A DNA stretch of 64,000 nucleotides from Streptomyces barringtoniae (GTDB taxonomy: Bacteria > Actinomycetota > Actinomycetes > Streptomycetales > Streptomycetaceae): the NCBI RefSeq assembly GCF_020819595.1, contig NZ_JAJHNP010000009.1, positions 310,001 to 374,000 on the forward strand, read 5' to 3'. A program made the translations under genes and the position numbers. The notes under the pieces are model-generated. The model ran no database searches. It saw nothing but the letters and a program-made list of their open reading frames with translations, and had not been told where the DNA came from. Numbering within the stretch: position 1 is the stretch's first letter; every line of letters begins with the position of its first letter. Of the stretch, positions 60,999 through 64,000 are shown in pieces.

Positions 60999-61016
60999 CG
61001 GAAAGCATGCTTTCCG
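60999..61016. promoter_or_regulatory. 18-bp perfect palindrome upstream of dnaB
   Basis: CGGAAAGCATGCTTTCCG, no spacer, ends 124 bases before dnaB. It stands out by its A/T-rich arms in GC-rich DNA. A candidate operator of an unidentified regulator. Confidence 0.5.
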
Positions 61017-61140
61017 CGGCCCGGGAATCGTCGCAAATCCGACGCGTCGGAACCGGAGTTGGGTCTCTCATTTGTCAGTGTCGTGCCGTACAAAAGAGGA
61101 CACGGCGAGGTCCGCCGTGCGGACGGGAGGAGGTGGCTCG

Positions 61141-62619
61141 GTGAGCATTTCCGAGCCCTTGGACGATCCGTGGGCCGATGCCGGACCCAGTGATCGTCTG
61201 CCGGCCTCCCGTCGACGCGGTGACGACGGCCGGGGTCGTGACGAACGGCACGACCGGGGCCAGGAGAACGCCTCCTGGGACGGCGGAGGTTCCTCCTTCG
61301 AGCGGGTGCCACCGCAGGACCTGGATGCCGAACAGTCGGTGCTGGGCGGCATGCTGCTGTCCAAGGACGCCATCGCCGACGTCGTCGAGATCCTCAAGGG
61401 CCACGACTTCTACAAGCCGGCGCACGAGACGATCTACCAGGCGATCCTGGACGTCTACGCCAAGGGCGAGCCGGCCGACCCGATCACCATCGCCGCCGAA
61501 CTCACCAAGCGCGGCGAGATCAACAAGGTCGGCGGGGCCGCGTATCTGCACAGCCTCGTCCAGACCGTGCCGACGGCGGCCAACGCCGAGTACTACGCGG
61601 AGATCGTCCATGAGCGGGCGGTGCTGCGCCGCCTGGTCGAAGCGGGCACACGCATCACGCAGATGGGATACGCGGCCGACGGCGATGTGGACGAGATCGT
61701 CAACCGCGCCCAGGCCGAGATCTACGCCGTCACCGAGCAGCGCACCAGTGAGGACTACCTGCCGCTCGGCGACATCATGGAAGGCGCTCTCGACGAGATC
61801 GAGGCGATCGGCTCGCGCAGCGGTGAGATGACCGGTGTGCCGACCGGCTTCACCGACTTCGACTCGCTGACCAATGGTCTGCACCCCGGTCAGATGATCG
61901 TCATCGCCGCCCGACCCGCCATGGGTAAGTCCACGCTCGCGCTGGACTTCGCGCGGGCCGCCTCGATCAAGCACAACCTGCCGAGCGTCATCTTCTCCCT
62001 CGAGATGGGCCGCAACGAGATCGCGATGCGTCTGCTGTCCGCCGAGGCCCGGGTCGCCCTGCACCACATGCGGTCCGGCACGATGACCGACGAGGACTGG
62101 ACCAGGCTCGCCCGGCGTATGCCGGACGTCTCGGCCGCGCCGCTCTACATCGACGACTCCCCCAACCTGTCGATGATGGAGATCCGCGCCAAGTGCCGGC
62201 GCCTGAAGCAGCGCAACGACCTGAAGCTGGTCGTCATCGACTACCTCCAGCTGATGCAGTCCGGCGGCTCCAAGCGTGCCGAGAGCCGTCAGCAGGAGGT
62301 CTCGGACATGTCCCGTAACCTCAAGCTGCTCGCCAAGGAGCTGGAGATCCCGGTCATCGCGCTCTCCCAGCTCAACCGTGGCCCCGAGCAGCGCACGGAC
62401 AAGAAGCCGATGGTCTCCGACCTGCGTGAGTCGGGCTCCATCGAGCAGGACGCCGACATGGTCATCCTCCTGCACCGCGAGGACGCCTACGAGAAGGAGT
62501 CCCCGCGCGCGGGCGAGGCCGACCTGATCGTGGCCAAGCACCGTAACGGCCCCACGGCCACCATCACGGTCGCCTTCCAGGGCCACTACTCCCGCTTCGT
62601 GGACATGGCCCAGACCTGA
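61141..62619 (+). CDS. dnaB: Replicative DNA helicase DnaB
   Basis: 492 residues from the GTG at 61141, after a strong GGGAGGAGGTGG. The N-terminal ~55 residues are an Asp/Arg/Gly-rich lead, then the helix-bundle domain PPQDLDAEQSVLGGMLLSKDAIADVVEIL, and the RecA-like motor: Walker A ARPAMGKSTLALDFA, Walker B LVVIDYLQLM, and the arginine-finger/H4 region SLRESGSIEQDADMVILLHR. No intein, unlike DnaB of M. tuberculosis. The hexamer is probably loaded by DciA (19262) at oriC with DnaA. A hairpin follows at 62622. Confidence 0.98.
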   Translation: MSISEPLDDPWADAGPSDRLPASRRRGDDGRGRDERHDRGQENASWDGGGSSFERVPPQDLDAEQSVLGGMLLSKDAIADVVEILKGHDFYKPAHETIYQAILDVYAKGEPADPITIAAELTKRGEINKVGGAAYLHSLVQTVPTAANAEYYAEIVHERAVLRRLVEAGTRITQMGYAADGDVDEIVNRAQAEIYAVTEQRTSEDYLPLGDIMEGALDEIEAIGSRSGEMTGVPTGFTDFDSLTNGLHPGQMIVIAARPAMGKSTLALDFARAASIKHNLPSVIFSLEMGRNEIAMRLLSAEARVALHHMRSGTMTDEDWTRLARRMPDVSAAPLYIDDSPNLSMMEIRAKCRRLKQRNDLKLVVIDYLQLMQSGGSKRAESRQQEVSDMSRNLKLLAKELEIPVIALSQLNRGPEQRTDKKPMVSDLRESGSIEQDADMVILLHREDAYEKESPRAGEADLIVAKHRNGPTATITVAFQGHYSRFVDMAQT

Positions 62620-62621
62620 TC

Positions 62622-62650
62622 CGGAAGCCGGCCCTGGGGGACGGCTTCCG
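62622..62650 (+). terminator. 9-bp stem hairpin after dnaB
   Basis: CGGAAGCCG (62622-62630) pairs with CGGCTTCCG (62642-62650), three bases past the stop. Confidence 0.6.
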
Positions 62651-62701
62651 CCCGGGGCCAATGAACTCGACGTCCGCCGCCCGAGCAGATGAACTTGGCG
62701 C

Positions 62702-64000
62702 ATGACGTCATCTCAGGAAGAGCTGCTTCCCGGAACGCGCCGCGCCCTGCTGCACCGGATCGCCGTCGCCCAGGCCGAAGGGCGGGCGCCGTCGCTGGTC
62801 GCGGCCGTGGCGCGGGGCGGGCAGGCCGTGTGGCACGGGGCGCGGACCTCGGTGGACGGGCACGGGCCGGACGAGAACGTGCAGTACAGGATCGGGTCCA
62901 TCACCAAGACCTTCACCGCCGTCCTGGTGATGCGGCTGCGCGACGAGGGCCTGCTCGACCTCGGTGACCCGCTGGAGAAGCATCTGCCCGGTACCGGCGC
63001 GGGCGAGGCGACGATCGCCGAACTGCTCGCTCACACCGCGGGGTTGGCGGCCGAGTCGCCCGGGCCCTGGTGGGAGCGGACCCCGGGCACCCTGCGCCCG
63101 GAGCTGAGCGATGTGCTCGGCGAGCAGCCCCTTCTGCACCCCATCGGACGACGGCACCACTACTCCAACCCCGGCTACACCGTGCTCGGCGCGCTGGTGG
63201 CGGAACTGCGAGGCGATCCCTGGGAAGAGGTGCTGCGCAGCGAGATCCTCGAGCCTCTCGGACTGCACCGTACGAGCGCGCAGCCGCAGGCTCCGCATGC
63301 CGGCGGTTGGGCCGTGCATCCGTGGGCGGACGCGATGCTGCCGGAGCCGCTGGAGGATCTGGGCAGGATGGCGCCGGCCGGCCAACTGTGGTCGACCACG
63401 GGGGACCTGGCCCGGTTCGCCGCGTTTCTGGCCGCGGGCGACGACCGGGTGCTGAGCGCGGCGTCGGTGCGGGAGATGCGCACACCTGCGGCGCCCGCCG
63501 AGGCGGCGGACGTGCTGGACGGGGCCACGTACGGACTCGGTCTGCAGATCCAACGTCGTGACGGCCGGCTCCTGGTCGGCCACTCCGGTTCGCTGCCGGG
63601 TTTCCTGGCGAACCTCACCCTCAGCGTGGAGGACGACGTGGCCGCGGTGGTGCTCGCCAACTGCACCAGCGGACCGCTGCTGGGAGCGGTGGGTGCCGAC
63701 CTGGTGCGGATCGTCGCCGAGGCGGAACCGCGGATCCCGGAGCCCTGGCGGCCGCTGCCCGAGGTGGACCCGGTCGTCCTGGAGCTGGCGGGGCAGTGGT
63801 ACTGGGGGACCAACGCCTTCGGTCTTCGGGTGACCGCCGACGGCCTGCTCGCGCTCGGTCCGCTCACCGGCAGCGGCCGGCGCTCCCGCTTCCGCTCCAA
63901 CGGTGACGGCAGCTGGACGGGACTGGAGGGTTATTTCGCCGGAGAGCTGCTGCAGCCGGTACGGCGCACGGACGGGTCTCTGAGCCATCTCGACCTCGGC
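62702..64000 (+). CDS. Serine hydrolase, beta-lactamase/class C type (partial, cut by window end)
   Basis: At least 433 codons from the ATG at 62702; the frame is still open at the window edge, so the C-terminus is missing. The start has no strong ribosome-binding site. No signal peptide at the N-terminus (MTSSQEELLPGTRRALLHRI), so cytoplasmic. Catalytic motifs of the serine-type beta-lactamase/D-Ala carboxypeptidase family: SITK (Ser in IGSITKTFTAV), the YSN of HHYSNPGY, and HSGSLPG in place of KTG. C-terminal beta-rich extension (ELAGQWYWGTNAFGLRV) is common in actinobacterial homologues. The natural substrate is unknown; drug resistance is not implied. Confidence 0.9.
   Translation, partial: MTSSQEELLPGTRRALLHRIAVAQAEGRAPSLVAAVARGGQAVWHGARTSVDGHGPDENVQYRIGSITKTFTAVLVMRLRDEGLLDLGDPLEKHLPGTGAGEATIAELLAHTAGLAAESPGPWWERTPGTLRPELSDVLGEQPLLHPIGRRHHYSNPGYTVLGALVAELRGDPWEEVLRSEILEPLGLHRTSAQPQAPHAGGWAVHPWADAMLPEPLEDLGRMAPAGQLWSTTGDLARFAAFLAAGDDRVLSAASVREMRTPAAPAEAADVLDGATYGLGLQIQRRDGRLLVGHSGSLPGFLANLTLSVEDDVAAVVLANCTSGPLLGAVGADLVRIVAEAEPRIPEPWRPLPEVDPVVLELAGQWYWGTNAFGLRVTADGLLALGPLTGSGRRSRFRSNGDGSWTGLEGYFAGELLQPVRRTDGSLSHLDLG

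Larger units (their letters stand above)
60660..61140. promoter_or_regulatory. dnaB upstream region
   Basis: About 480 bases between the divergent MATE and dnaB genes with no supported gene. It holds the DnaA-box cluster (60848-60936) and the 18-bp palindrome (60999-61016). The dnaB frame is open far upstream, but the codons before 61141 have no ribosome-binding site. Confidence 0.6.

Noticed and set aside
61141..62619. Possible intein in DnaB
   Set aside because: Motor-domain motifs are contiguous, and the length (492) leaves no room.

Overview
The window is the oriC-proximal core of a Streptomyces chromosome (or a very close relative). The evidence is very high GC, frequent GTG/TTG starts, and the gene order gyrA-gyrB-dciA-recF-gnd-dnaN-oriC-dnaA-rpmH-rnpA-yidD-yidC-jag-rsmG-parA-parB-trxA-trxB-anti-sigma-sigM-pseudokinase-murJ, which I know from the Streptomyces origin region. 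Nine perfect ParB sites (parS, GTTTCACGTGAAAC) plus one single-mismatch site lie across the 64 kb. I cannot name the species.

Layout. 1-13.3 kb is the most accessory part: a small membrane protein, tRNA-Ala(UGC), a helix-turn-helix regulator, a membrane-anchored Ser/Thr kinase overlapping tail-to-tail with a secreted protein gene, small secreted and membrane proteins, a GT2 glycosyltransferase, a 3Fe-4S-type ferredoxin, two unknowns, a 1359-residue HTH/STAND-ATPase/WD40 protein, and tRNA-Ile(GAU). 13.3-26.1 kb (minus strand) is the replication block: DUF3566 membrane protein, gyrA, gyrB, the helicase-loader family gene dciA, recF, gnd, dnaN, the oriC intergenic region packed with DnaA boxes, and dnaA. 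26.5-33.6 kb (plus strand) holds rpmH, rnpA, yidD, yidC, jag, rsmG, parA, parB and a GNAT acetyltransferase: ribosome and membrane-insertion functions followed by chromosome segregation.

33.7-43.5 kb (minus strand) is one probable operon: DUF6049 protein, murJ lipid II flippase, a kinase-like protein lacking catalytic residues, the ECF sigma factor sigM with its zinc anti-sigma factor, thioredoxin reductase and thioredoxin. It joins envelope assembly to thiol-redox signalling. 43.7-56.8 kb carries the CCA-adding enzyme, an LppU/SCO3897-type protein, an MFS transporter, a PadR regulator with inositol-phosphate synthase, a class A PBP, a small secreted protein in an A/T-richer patch, a GT87-type membrane glycosyltransferase, an alanine-racemase-like protein and FemX. 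56.8-64 kb has a small membrane protein, rpsF-ssb-rpsR-rplI, a MATE exporter, dnaB and a serine hydrolase cut by the window end.

The genes fit together as an origin domain. DnaA, DciA, DnaB, SSB, DnaN, RecF and gyrase duplicate and manage the DNA. ParA, ParB and the parS cluster organise and segregate it. MurJ, the pseudokinase, the PBP and FemX build the wall. The least expected signals are DnaA-box clusters outside oriC (recF/gnd, gnd/dnaN, parA leader, dnaB leader), parS sites embedded in coding sequence or in a terminator-like palindrome, and several near-perfect operator palindromes. No mobile element, prophage or CRISPR array was seen.
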